NCBI GenBank assembly: GCA_002408085.1
Contig: DHQL01000018.1
Span: 345,535-409,534 of the forward strand
Source of the DNA: Spirochaeta sp. UBA5339
Lineage (GTDB): Bacteria; Spirochaetota; Spirochaetia; DSM-2461
Direction: 5' to 3'
DNA length: 64,000 nt
A program made the translations under genes and the position numbers. Shown here piece by piece: positions 42,491-51,278 of the stretch; positions within the stretch are counted from its first letter, which is position 1, and every line of letters begins with the position of its first letter. Below the pieces are notes generated by a model that did no database searches, was not told where the DNA came from, and saw only the letters and a list, made by a program, of their open reading frames with translations.

Positions 42491-43338
42491 CCAGTGATAA
42501 CAGAGTCCTTCAGGTGGAGAACCTGACGGTCCGCTATAAGAACAGAAAAAGAATCACAACCCTGGTGGACGACCTCTCCTTCCATGTGGACAGGGGCGAG
42601 TGTCTGGGCATACTGGGAGAGAGCGGCAGCGGCAAAAGCATGAGCAGCAAGGCCATTATGGGCATCCTCCCGCCCCGGCAGTTTGATGTGACCGGAAGCG
42701 CCCGGTTCCACACAGGCAGCGAAGAGCCCACGGACCTTCTCCGCATAAAAAAGGAGGAGAGAAGAGCCGTCAGGGGCCGGAAGATCACCATGATCCTCCA
42801 GAATCCCATGGCCTGTTTCGATCCCCTCTTCCCCATGGGCACCCAGATGGCTGAGACTGTGAGGGAAAATACTGAGACCCCCGTAAAAGAGATCCGGGGG
42901 CTCTGCCAGCAGGTCCTGAAGGATATGCAGATCCGTTCCCCCGAAGAGGTTCTTCTCAAGTATCCCCACCAGCTCAGCGGAGGAATGCTTCAGCGCATAA
43001 TGATCGGTCTGGCCCTGGTGACAAAGCCCGACCTGATTATTGCCGACGAGCCCACCACCGCCATCGATTCGATCACCCAGTTTGAGATTATCGGTGAGCT
43101 GCTGAAGATCAAGGAACAGGGTACGGCCATGATTTTTATCTCCCACGACCTGGGTGTTGTAAACCGCATGGCCAACAGGGTTATCGTCATGCACAGGGCA
43201 AAGTCCCTGCAGCAGGGAACCCTGGCTGAGATAATCCAGAATCCCGGGGATGAGTATACCAGGCAGCTGGTCAACAGCCGCCTCACCCTGGTAGATCAGT
43301 TCAACTCCTTTCTCCGGGAGCCGGGAGTGAGCGCATGA
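42487..43338 (+). CDS. nikD: Nickel ABC transporter ATPase
   Basis: A 283-residue oligopeptide/nickel-type ATPase. Walker A is GESGSGKSMSS, signature LSGGMLQRIMIGLAL, Walker B LIIADEPTTAID, with the H-loop in FISHDLGVV. TTG start at 42487 behind GGGAGG. It overlaps nikC and nikE by 4 bases each. Together with NikE it powers nickel import. Confidence 0.93.
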   Translation: MTSDNRVLQVENLTVRYKNRKRITTLVDDLSFHVDRGECLGILGESGSGKSMSSKAIMGILPPRQFDVTGSARFHTGSEEPTDLLRIKKEERRAVRGRKITMILQNPMACFDPLFPMGTQMAETVRENTETPVKEIRGLCQQVLKDMQIRSPEEVLLKYPHQLSGGMLQRIMIGLALVTKPDLIIADEPTTAIDSITQFEIIGELLKIKEQGTAMIFISHDLGVVNRMANRVIVMHRAKSLQQGTLAEIIQNPGDEYTRQLVNSRLTLVDQFNSFLREPGVSA

Positions 43339-44120
43339 TAATGAAGGCAGAAGATATCAGAATCAGCTTCCGAAAGGAGAGACAGCTCTTCCGGAGGGAG
43401 CGTCAGGAGATCCTCCACGGCGTCTCCCTTAATCTGAAGCAGGGCGAGTGCCTGGGATTGGTGGGTGAGAGCGGCAGCGGCAAGAGCACCCTGGCTAAGG
43501 TCCTATGCGGCCTGAACCGTCCGGACTCGGGGTCTGTTGAGATAGGAGGACTCTCCCTCTACGGCGGAGACAGGCAGGAGCGTCAGAGCCTTCGCCATGA
43601 AATCGGGATTGTCTTTCAGGAGTATACCTCATCGGTCAATCCCTACTTCCATATTGAAACGGTGATCGAAGAGTCTCTCAGGGCCTGCGGAAAAACAAAA
43701 AAACGCAAAAGCGAGTGGGACGATCTGATCGACTCCCTGCTGACCAGGGTCGGTCTGCCCCTGAGCTACAGAAAAAAATACCCCCACGAACTGAGCGGAG
43801 GGGAACTGCAACGGGTCTGCATCGCCCGGACCCTGGCTCTGGAGCCCCGGATCATCGTCTTTGATGAGGCCGTCAGCTCCCTTGACGGGGCGACCCAGGT
43901 GATTGTAATGGACCTTCTGAATGAGATTCAGAAGGATCTGGGGCTCTCCTATATCTTTATCACCCATGACCTGACCACCATCACCTATATGTGCGACAGG
44001 GTCACCTTTCTAAAGGACGGCCTGGTTGTGGAAGAACTGGAGAATCTTGACGAACTGAAGGATCTGAAAAATCCCTATGCCCGGAAACTGATCGAATCGG
44101 TTCTCTGCCTTGATGCCTGA
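43335..44120 (+). CDS. nikE: Nickel ABC transporter ATPase
   Basis: A 261-residue partner ATPase. Walker A GESGSGKSTLAK, signature LSGGELQRVCIART, Walker B IIVFDEAVSSLD (Ala in place of the usual Pro-Thr pattern, as in several NikE proteins), H-loop FITHDLTTI. It completes nikABCDE. A MATE exporter gene follows 41 bp later on the same strand and may be read through. Confidence 0.93.
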   Translation: MIMKAEDIRISFRKERQLFRRERQEILHGVSLNLKQGECLGLVGESGSGKSTLAKVLCGLNRPDSGSVEIGGLSLYGGDRQERQSLRHEIGIVFQEYTSSVNPYFHIETVIEESLRACGKTKKRKSEWDDLIDSLLTRVGLPLSYRKKYPHELSGGELQRVCIARTLALEPRIIVFDEAVSSLDGATQVIVMDLLNEIQKDLGLSYIFITHDLTTITYMCDRVTFLKDGLVVEELENLDELKDLKNPYARKLIESVLCLDA

Positions 44121-44161
44121 GCCCTGTCAAAGGCTCCAAAAAATTATAAACAGGAATAGAA

Positions 44162-45490
44162 ATGCAGAAACAACTCGGGTACAGAGAGTACCTCTCCCTG
44201 GCAATACCCTTTATCATATCAACCATTACCCAGCCTCTTCTGGGAGCCGTGGACACCGCCGTTCTGGGCCGTCTGGATGACGCCTCCTTTATGGGGGGAG
44301 TGGCCATCGCCACAGTGATCTTCAACACCATGTACTGGCTTCTGGGATTCCTCCGGGTCAGCACCTCGGGCTTTGCCGCCCAGTCCCTGGGAACAGAGAA
44401 GAGAGAGGATGAGTACTTCTCCTTCTTCCGCCCCCTGATGATGGCCCTCTTCTTCGGTCTGGGCATCGTGATCCTCCAGTACCCCCTGCGTGAGGCGGCA
44501 CTTCTGATCTACAAACCCGCCGTGGACATCAGGGTCAGCGTCCTGGAGTACTACAATATCCTTGTCTGGGGAGCCCCCTTTGTGCTGATCGGCTATGTAA
44601 ATATCGGCTGGCTTATGGGCCGCAAGTATGTGAAGGAGACCCTCTTCCTGCAGGTCTCCTCCAATGTGCTGAATATTCTGCTGAACCTGATCTTTGTGAT
44701 CTCCCTGGAATGGGGCGTCTTCGGTGTTGCTGCGGCCACCCTTATCTCCCAGGGCTACGGATTCCTTCTGGGAATTATCATTGTCAACCACAAACTGAAG
44801 CTGAGAGGTGTGGCGGCCTATAGACAGGATCTCCTCTCAAAACAGTCCTTCCGGGAGATAGTCAGCGTCAACAGCGACCTCTTTATAAGGACCCTCTGCC
44901 TTCTCACCATGACCAATATCTTTGTAGCCACAGGAGGACGCTTCGGCAAAAATGTCCTGGCGGCCAATGCGGTGCTCTTTCAGATCCAGTACATCTTCGC
45001 CTATTTCTACGACGGCCTGGCCAACGCCTCCAGCGTCTATGCCGGACGGGCCAAGGGTCAGAAAGACATCGGCGAGTACAGAAAGCTGATGAAGATATCC
45101 AACCACTGCCTTCTGGCGGTGACCGTGGTGATTACCCTGATCCTCTTCTTCTTTATGAGGCACCTTGTATCGGTATTCACCAATATCGACGAGGTTCTGG
45201 TCATAGCTCTGGAGTACAGCCGATGGATGGTGATCTTCCCGGCCCTGATCGCCGTGGGACTGGTCTACTACGGCATGTTTACCGGTACAAGCTGCACAGC
45301 CCCGGTGCGGAACTCCATGGTGATCGCCCTGGCGGTCTTTCTGGGAGCCTACTTTCTGCTGGTGCCCTCCATGGGGAACAACGGACTGTGGATCGCCTTT
45401 CTGGGATTCTGCCTCTTCAGGAGTCTGGGTCTCTGGTTCTACAGGGAGGCTCCGGCAAGGGGATTTAAAGAGATTTCCGGGACCGCTTAA
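44162..45490 (+). CDS. MATE-family efflux transporter (DinF-like)
   Basis: A 442-residue protein with 12 predicted membrane segments in two MatE halves (residues about 10-170 and 235-395); the N-terminal block IPFIISTITQPLLGAVDTAVLGRLDD is characteristic. It would export drugs or metabolites using sodium or proton gradients. AGGAA precedes the ATG. Its stop codon overlaps the convergent outer-membrane protein gene by 4 bases. Confidence 0.92.
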   Translation: MQKQLGYREYLSLAIPFIISTITQPLLGAVDTAVLGRLDDASFMGGVAIATVIFNTMYWLLGFLRVSTSGFAAQSLGTEKREDEYFSFFRPLMMALFFGLGIVILQYPLREAALLIYKPAVDIRVSVLEYYNILVWGAPFVLIGYVNIGWLMGRKYVKETLFLQVSSNVLNILLNLIFVISLEWGVFGVAAATLISQGYGFLLGIIIVNHKLKLRGVAAYRQDLLSKQSFREIVSVNSDLFIRTLCLLTMTNIFVATGGRFGKNVLAANAVLFQIQYIFAYFYDGLANASSVYAGRAKGQKDIGEYRKLMKISNHCLLAVTVVITLILFFFMRHLVSVFTNIDEVLVIALEYSRWMVIFPALIAVGLVYYGMFTGTSCTAPVRNSMVIALAVFLGAYFLLVPSMGNNGLWIAFLGFCLFRSLGLWFYREAPARGFKEISGTA

Positions 45491-46713
45491 TAGGTAAAAC
45501 GCCCCTTCACCCAGATATTGGAGACGTCTTTATAGGCGCCGTATTCACCGTCATTCTCCGGGCCCGGCAGATAGAGTACGACTCCCCCCAGCAGGTGAAA
45601 GGCGTCTGTAAAAGCGTAGTCCGCCTGATAGAAGCTGTAGCTGTCATAGTCTCCCAGATTAAGAATGCCCATAACAGACAGCTCCAGGCACTCTCGCAGC
45701 AGGCTTTTGGACAGGCTCAGGGAGACAGACTGTGTTCTTTGATCCCGGCCGATGGAGTCTCCATGGCCCAGAACCCAATCTTCAAAGTACTGCCCCGTCA
45801 GGCTCCAGCCGCCCCCGGGGTTCCAGTCCAGTCCCCCCAGGATCTTGAGGCCGTCTCTGACATGGTAGTTTGAATCATCGGCGCTGTCCCTGAACCTCTG
45901 ATTCCCCGTAAAGGCTCCTTCGGCTCTGAAAACGAAGGATGCGAAGGGAACCGCCGCATCCATGCCCCCCATCCAGATCCGGTAGTATTCGGGATTCAGG
46001 GTCAGGGTTGATCCGTCCAGACTGCTTTCATACCAGGGGGTGTCGTTCCAGCCGGAGAACCCGCAGAAGGAGAAGTCTCCCCAGGGCAGGAAAAAGGAGA
46101 TCCTGCCGCCGAACTCGCTGTCTTTCAGACGAGAAGGTTTTGTTCCGTCATTGAACTGGTAGGTCAGGCCCGAAGAGCTCGGGTAGAGAGCCTCTCTCAA
46201 GGGGTTGTCAGGAGAAACAGGCAGCTGAGCCGGAGTAAACAGGGGAATCCAGATGGTCTCCACTGTCCAGAATGTGCCGAAGGCCCTGCCCTTCAGGGCA
46301 ATCACCGGCAGACGGGTATCCTCATACTCCTCACCCGAAAAACCGGTGTAATCCTTGGGGGATACTATATCGGTGATTTCAACGCCGTCGGCCTTTCCCC
46401 AGACCACAATCTGCCTGCCCCCTCTGATATCAAAACTGCTGCCGGCATACTCAATAAAGGCTTCCTTCAGGGCAATTTCCGATTCCAGGGGATCTTTTTC
46501 ACTGTACCTGGCCTCCAGGGTGGTCATAAGATAGAAGTTTCCGTTGTACAGCTCCAGCTCCGGCCGGAACCTGGCCCAGGAGGCAAGGATATCTCCCGTC
46601 AGCCCCACCGTGGAGAGGGTATCCACAAAACCGGAAAAGTAGATCTCCGTCTCGGCGCTGAGTTCGCCCGCGGCAATCAGGATCAACAGTACAAGAGTAC
46701 AAAGTCGCTTCAA
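45487..46713 (-). CDS. Outer-membrane beta-barrel protein, DUF1302-like
   Basis: A 408-residue exported protein: signal peptide (residues 1-20, ending LSAE), then many short alternating strands, an aromatic C-terminus (RFTY) and the block GRQIVVWGKADGVEITDIVSPKDYTGF, which resembles DUF1302-type outer-membrane proteins. It overlaps the LolA-like gene by 4 bases and with it and the MMPL exporter forms one operon. A role as the outer-membrane end of a lipid or hydrophobic-substrate export route is inferred from similar gene sets in other bacteria. Confidence 0.75.
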   Translation of the reverse strand: MKRLCTLVLLILIAAGELSAETEIYFSGFVDTLSTVGLTGDILASWARFRPELELYNGNFYLMTTLEARYSEKDPLESEIALKEAFIEYAGSSFDIRGGRQIVVWGKADGVEITDIVSPKDYTGFSGEEYEDTRLPVIALKGRAFGTFWTVETIWIPLFTPAQLPVSPDNPLREALYPSSSGLTYQFNDGTKPSRLKDSEFGGRISFFLPWGDFSFCGFSGWNDTPWYESSLDGSTLTLNPEYYRIWMGGMDAAVPFASFVFRAEGAFTGNQRFRDSADDSNYHVRDGLKILGGLDWNPGGGWSLTGQYFEDWVLGHGDSIGRDQRTQSVSLSLSKSLLRECLELSVMGILNLGDYDSYSFYQADYAFTDAFHLLGGVVLYLPGPENDGEYGAYKDVSNIWVKGRFTY

Positions 46714-47495
46714 CGGATTCTCCCCCTTTCAAGGGTGGCCACACTGAAAAAGTTGTCATCCACCTCTATGTTGTATCTCATATCCCCCATGGTGAGGATG
46801 GTTTTGTGCTCCTTGAGGAGATTGTCCATGACCATGGTTCCAGCGGTCCAGATGCCGTCAATCTGAGTGATATCCGAGATTGTGAGAATCTTCATCAGGT
46901 TCTGCTGACGGTCGTAGAATTCAACCTTCACCGCCATATGAATGTCCTGACGTATCCAGCTGATCCTTCGTGAGTACATCTCTCCCGATTCCAGGGGCCG
47001 GGACTCGATAACCCAGCACTTTTCACCATCCAGAACCTCTTCCCTGACCAGTGTATGACTGTCCTCATAGACCTCCCTGTCTCCCATATCGTCATAGGTG
47101 AAATCGGTACCCATAAAATAGTCGTTTCGGGAGGAACCGGAGATCCGTCTCGATTTCTTCAGAGCCGGAAGGTAGAGCCAGGTATCATCATCCTTACCCA
47201 TCTCTTCATAACTGTAGGAGAGATACCCTACTCCCTTTACATCAGCGGGTCTCTGGAAAACCATAACCGTCTTTTCCGAGTCCCCATAGTCCCGGGAATA
47301 GGAGATCAGCTCCCTGACCCTTTCATTCCCCCGTTTGTTAATCAACTGTATTGTGGTCCGGCTGCTGCTGGAGTCTCCCGTATACCGCTCGTCGGCCATC
47401 CTCATAATCTCTTCTCCCGACTGGGAGAAAGCGGCAGAGGTGATAAACAGCAGCATCGCCGGTATCAGGTAATTCATCTTTATTCTTCTCTTCAT
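46710..47495 (-). CDS. Outer membrane lipoprotein-sorting (LolA-like) protein
   Basis: A 261-residue exported protein of the LolA-like family PF17131. After a signal peptide (to about residue 24, SAAFSQ) comes the typical run MRMADERYTGDSSSS, DDDTWLYLPALKKSRRISG, DYFMGTDFTYDDM and the curved-sheet strands that bind lipid chains. It is probably a periplasmic lipid or lipoprotein carrier working with the MMPL exporter. The ATG at 47495 follows AGGAG. It overlaps the outer-membrane protein gene by 4 bases. Confidence 0.9.
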   Translation of the reverse strand: MKRRIKMNYLIPAMLLFITSAAFSQSGEEIMRMADERYTGDSSSSRTTIQLINKRGNERVRELISYSRDYGDSEKTVMVFQRPADVKGVGYLSYSYEEMGKDDDTWLYLPALKKSRRISGSSRNDYFMGTDFTYDDMGDREVYEDSHTLVREEVLDGEKCWVIESRPLESGEMYSRRISWIRQDIHMAVKVEFYDRQQNLMKILTISDITQIDGIWTAGTMVMDNLLKEHKTILTMGDMRYNIEVDDNFFSVATLERGRIR

Positions 47496-47516
47496 TTTGT
47501 ATCTCCTGGGATTATT

Positions 47517-49913
47517 TCATTCTGCTTCAAGGACCAGGGGCATATCACCCTGATCCGGCTCTGACTCCTCCCCAAAGGGTTTTGTGTAGTAGATCAGCAC
47601 CGGAGTAATCAGATAGTCCGCCAGCAGCGCCGCCGCAAGGCCTATGGGCCCGAGGAGTCCGACGTTGCGCATGGTCTGTATGGGGGAGAGGATATAGGCT
47701 CCGAATGAGAAAAAGAGGATAACCGTGGTCATTGCCAGGGTCACCCCCACCGAGGCAAAAGCCTCTATCACAGCCTGTCTGTAGTTTCCGCACAGTTCAA
47801 ACTCATATTTGATCTGATTGATGAAGTGAATTGTGTCATCAACGGCGATTCCCAAGAGCATGGGCATTATGATCATGGTCATCATATCAAGCTGCAGGCC
47901 GAAGTACCCCATAATGCCTCCGATGATAATAACGGGGGTGATATTTGGTATCAGACCGATAAGCCCTGTTTTCACACTGCTGAATACCAGAGCCAGAAGT
48001 AAGGCTATGATAAAGAGGGCCGTCATAAAGGATTTCAGTTCCCCTATGACCACCCGGCTGTTCATTTCGGCAAAGCGCACGGCACCGCCCACAACAGCGA
48101 CTTCCGCGTCGGGAAAGTACTCTGCAGCCAGGGCCTGTATCTGATGCAGTTCGCCGGCAATCTGTTCCGCGTCGAACCGGGGCAGTTCAACCTGCGCCCG
48201 GAGGACGGTGTACTCCTCATCCACCCATTTATAAGTACCCGTTCCCCCGGACATCTCATAGAGAAACAGAAGCTGGGAGATCAGATCCCTGTCATCGGGA
48301 ACCCTGTAGAACTCCTCACGGTCGCCGTTGAGGGTCTGATTCATATCCTTGATAATATCAAGCAGGGAAAAGATCTTGGGGACTCCGTCCTTTTTCTTGG
48401 TCATGGGAAAGGCTCCGACCGTTTCAAGCATGGAGTCCAGCTTTTTCAGAACCTCAGGATCTTTTACCGCGTCAGGCTCATCGAAGGTAACGGTGATGTT
48501 GTAGTTCAGATAGGACCCCAGCTGCGAGTTGGCTATGGAGTAGACCCGTCTGATATAGTCCACCTTCATTCCCATAAACTCAAACATGTCGATGTTTACG
48601 GAGATAAAGAAGGCTCCAGGCAGAGAGAGGACCAGAAGGACGGCAAAGGCAATGCTCACACCCTGTCCTCTGTCCAGAATTCCCCTGCCGGCCCGTCTGA
48701 AAAAGGCTTCGGATTTAGGAGTTCTGACACAGGTATCAACAGCCTTGTCCCTGCCGAAACTGAAGAAGATGGGTATCAGAATAATCACATAAAGATATAC
48801 AGCAAAAACAACCGCCGCGCAGGTCACACCGAGCCATCTGACAGGAGGCATCCTGATAATGGTGAAGGAGAGCATGGACCCCATGGTGGTGAACACCGTA
48901 AAGAGGATGGGCCATCCGGTTTTTTCGACGGCATGAACAATAGACTCCTTCCGTTTTCCCGTTGCCCGGAAGGCCGCCTTGAAGGCGTTCACCAGGTGCA
49001 CAGAGTAACCCACAGAGAGGGCCATACCCAGAATCAAGGGGAGGGTCATCAATGTCGAATCTATACCGATATCAAGCCATCCCATAAACCCGAATACCAG
49101 CATCAGCCCCCCCAGGGTGGTGAAGGTCGGAACCACAACCCCTCTGAAGGACCTCAGAAACAGGATAAGCAGCACCAGCATCACCCCGAATCCGGAAGCC
49201 ACCCTCAGGGAGGCTTCCCGTCCCATAAAGTGCTTCTCTTCTGTCTCCGTATAGGGCATACCCGCGGCTTTGATGGTGTATTTTGAACTCGCCCATTTCG
49301 GGTCCGTAATAACCCTAATGGCCGCCTCACCTGCTTCGTACATGGGGTCCAGCTCGGGATCGGGCCAGTCCTCCTGTTTCGGGTACTCCCTCAGGGAGAA
49401 ACTGATCCAGGTTTCCGTGGCATCCGAAGAAACCAGCTTGTTCACCACTGATTTTCTGGACAGAACAAAATCCTGAATGGCCTTCAGTTCATCCCTGTCC
49501 GAGGGGATAACATCCCCCACAGGATTGATAACGGCCATCCCCTCATCATTGCCCAAAGAGAGCTCCAGCTCTGTAAGAGATGTGACCTCATCGGTATAGG
49601 GAACCTTGTCCAGGACTTCATTTCCCAGATCCCTGATCATGGTGAGTACTTCAAAATCAAACACATTATCCGCCTCCACCAGAATCCCGATGGTGTCATT
49701 ATTGCCGAAACGTTCTTCAAAACGGTCGGTCTGCTGCTGAATCAGCTCCTTGTCGTCAAACCAGGATGAGTTCGAACTCTCAATCCTTACACGGCCCAGT
49801 CCCAGCACCCCAATAACCGTCAGTCCCAGGATGGACAATAAAACAGGCACCCTGAAACGAATCTGCTTTTCCGCCATATCCCTGAAAAAGCGGTTTATCC
49901 GTATTAATTCCAC
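47517..49913 (-). CDS. MMPL/RND-family exporter
   Basis: A 798-residue membrane protein with the duplicated MMPL layout: one membrane helix (about 17-37), a large periplasmic domain, then six helices (about 225-400) including a sterol-sensing-like region, and the same again, ending near 780. AVDDTIHFINQ near residues 700-710 carries the paired Asp typical of the proton relay. Relatives move lipids, hopanoids or other hydrophobic molecules. GTG start at 49913, with GGAGAAG upstream. First gene of a three-gene operon. Confidence 0.92.
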   Translation of the reverse strand: MELIRINRFFRDMAEKQIRFRVPVLLSILGLTVIGVLGLGRVRIESSNSSWFDDKELIQQQTDRFEERFGNNDTIGILVEADNVFDFEVLTMIRDLGNEVLDKVPYTDEVTSLTELELSLGNDEGMAVINPVGDVIPSDRDELKAIQDFVLSRKSVVNKLVSSDATETWISFSLREYPKQEDWPDPELDPMYEAGEAAIRVITDPKWASSKYTIKAAGMPYTETEEKHFMGREASLRVASGFGVMLVLLILFLRSFRGVVVPTFTTLGGLMLVFGFMGWLDIGIDSTLMTLPLILGMALSVGYSVHLVNAFKAAFRATGKRKESIVHAVEKTGWPILFTVFTTMGSMLSFTIIRMPPVRWLGVTCAAVVFAVYLYVIILIPIFFSFGRDKAVDTCVRTPKSEAFFRRAGRGILDRGQGVSIAFAVLLVLSLPGAFFISVNIDMFEFMGMKVDYIRRVYSIANSQLGSYLNYNITVTFDEPDAVKDPEVLKKLDSMLETVGAFPMTKKKDGVPKIFSLLDIIKDMNQTLNGDREEFYRVPDDRDLISQLLFLYEMSGGTGTYKWVDEEYTVLRAQVELPRFDAEQIAGELHQIQALAAEYFPDAEVAVVGGAVRFAEMNSRVVIGELKSFMTALFIIALLLALVFSSVKTGLIGLIPNITPVIIIGGIMGYFGLQLDMMTMIIMPMLLGIAVDDTIHFINQIKYEFELCGNYRQAVIEAFASVGVTLAMTTVILFFSFGAYILSPIQTMRNVGLLGPIGLAAALLADYLITPVLIYYTKPFGEESEPDQGDMPLVLEAE

Positions 49914-49979
49914 AAACTTCTCCGGTTTTAAGCCCTGTTACCAACTTGTTCAATAATCACTGATTTATCTATAATATTG

Positions 49980-49993
49980 TTAACCTGGGCTAA
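49980..49993. promoter_or_regulatory. Imperfect palindrome between the divergent MMPL and AraC genes
   Basis: TTAACCTGGGCTAA is symmetric except for one pair and has the form TTAAC-N4-GCTAA, close to TTAAC-N4-GTTAA upstream of nikA. It lies in the 155-bp divergent region and could control either gene. Confidence 0.35.
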
Positions 49994-50068
49994 TTTTATA
50001 AGACCACTTTAATATTCTTGACTGCCTGGGACTACCGAAATCGGGATTAATTGCAGGGGGATGAAAAC

Positions 50069-51076
50069 ATGCAGAGTGAAACAGTAGAAAATATGGATAC
50101 TCTTTTGGACTGCCTACAGGGAACCATGAACTATCCCTCTGCAGGGCGTGATTCTTTTACCCTCCGGATCAATACAGAGGCGGTAAAAGGCTGTTTCCGG
50201 GAGATCAGGATCGGAGATGAACTGTCTCTGAGCTATCTTGATGTAATAACAGGAGACTCTCCCTTCAATTTTGAAAGTCCGATACACTCCCCGGCGGTAG
50301 TGGAGGCAGGGTTCGCCCTGAGCGGGCATGTTGACTTCTCCCTGGCAGGACACCGTCAGGATATGGGAAATTTTCCCGGACAGGGCTACCTCAGCTGCGG
50401 CGGGGGAGATGCAAAAACAAAGGTATCCATCCCCTCCGGGCAGCATCTCCGGCAGATGGAGATCAGATACACTCCCCGCTCCTTTGGAGACTACGCCTGT
50501 TACGGCAATATGGTTCTGCCCGATAAGATGCTGAAACGCCTGGACAGCGAAAAGGAGGGTTTTGAAAAGTGCACCTGCATTCTTGCCCCCCGGCTGATGT
50601 CAAAGGCCCGGCAGATATGCTCTTTAATAGATTGCTCCCGGGAGTCAGCCCTACTGCTGGAAGATCTCTGCCTGACGACGACAAGGGAACTGAGCGACGT
50701 GATCACAAAAAGAGCAGGGACCTCCCAGGTCTACCTCTCATCAGCGGATATAGAGAGAGTACGGGAAGCCTACGCCCTGTTGGAGGGTTCCCTTGAAGAT
50801 CCTCCGGGGCTGAAAGAACTGGCCTCGCTTGTCAATCTGAACGACTTTAAGCTCAAGAAGGGGTTCCGCCAGGCCTATGGCACCACGGTGCATCAGTGCC
50901 TGATCTCAATGCGCCTTGAACGGGCAAAGGACCTGATCCGGGAGGAGGGTTGTACTGTGTCCGAGGCCGCCTCGATGGTGGGATTCTCCAATCTGGGAGA
51001 TTTCAGCATGGCCTTTAAGAAGCGTTACGGCGTATCCCCCTGCACAGTGAGAGCCCCGGTAAAAGCACTGAAATAA
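50069..51076 (+). CDS. AraC-family regulator, PchR/YbtA-like
   Basis: A 335-residue regulator. The C-terminal 100 residues hold two helix-turn-helix units: LKELASLVNLNDFKLKKGFRQAYG and VSEAASMVGFSNLGDFSMAFKKRYGVSP, with TTVHQCLISMRLERAKDLI between. The NDFKLKKGFRQAYGTTVHQ pattern is that of PchR and YbtA, activators of siderophore genes. The N-terminal domain is likely to sense a ferric siderophore. The ATG at 50069 follows AGGGGG. It precedes two YbtP/YbtQ-like ABC genes. Confidence 0.9.
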   Translation: MQSETVENMDTLLDCLQGTMNYPSAGRDSFTLRINTEAVKGCFREIRIGDELSLSYLDVITGDSPFNFESPIHSPAVVEAGFALSGHVDFSLAGHRQDMGNFPGQGYLSCGGGDAKTKVSIPSGQHLRQMEIRYTPRSFGDYACYGNMVLPDKMLKRLDSEKEGFEKCTCILAPRLMSKARQICSLIDCSRESALLLEDLCLTTTRELSDVITKRAGTSQVYLSSADIERVREAYALLEGSLEDPPGLKELASLVNLNDFKLKKGFRQAYGTTVHQCLISMRLERAKDLIREEGCTVSEAASMVGFSNLGDFSMAFKKRYGVSPCTVRAPVKALK

Positions 51077-51212
51077 ATAATCGAGAACTCATAGTTTACC
51101 ATTCTCCCTTTTCATTAAAATTCTATCAATCCAAGACCTGAGAACTGGACGCTGATCGATATTCCAAAAAGCTCATCCTTTTAAAATATTAGTCATTTCT
51201 AATTTATGTAGC

Positions 51213-51245
51213 TTGACAAAACATCAGTGTTAACTACCATTAACA
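51213..51245 (+). promoter_or_regulatory. Promoter and dyad operator of the ABC half-transporter pair
   Basis: TTGACA (51213-51218) and TACCAT (51235-51240) are 16 bp apart. TGTTAA (51228-51233) and TTAACA (51240-51245) form an inverted repeat over the -10; extended arms match in eight of nine positions. Read another way, TTAAC recurs as a direct repeat 10 bp apart, the usual form for AraC proteins. Confidence 0.55.
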
Positions 51246-51278
51246 GTGATTTATTCCCACGTTTCAGGAGGAAACAGT

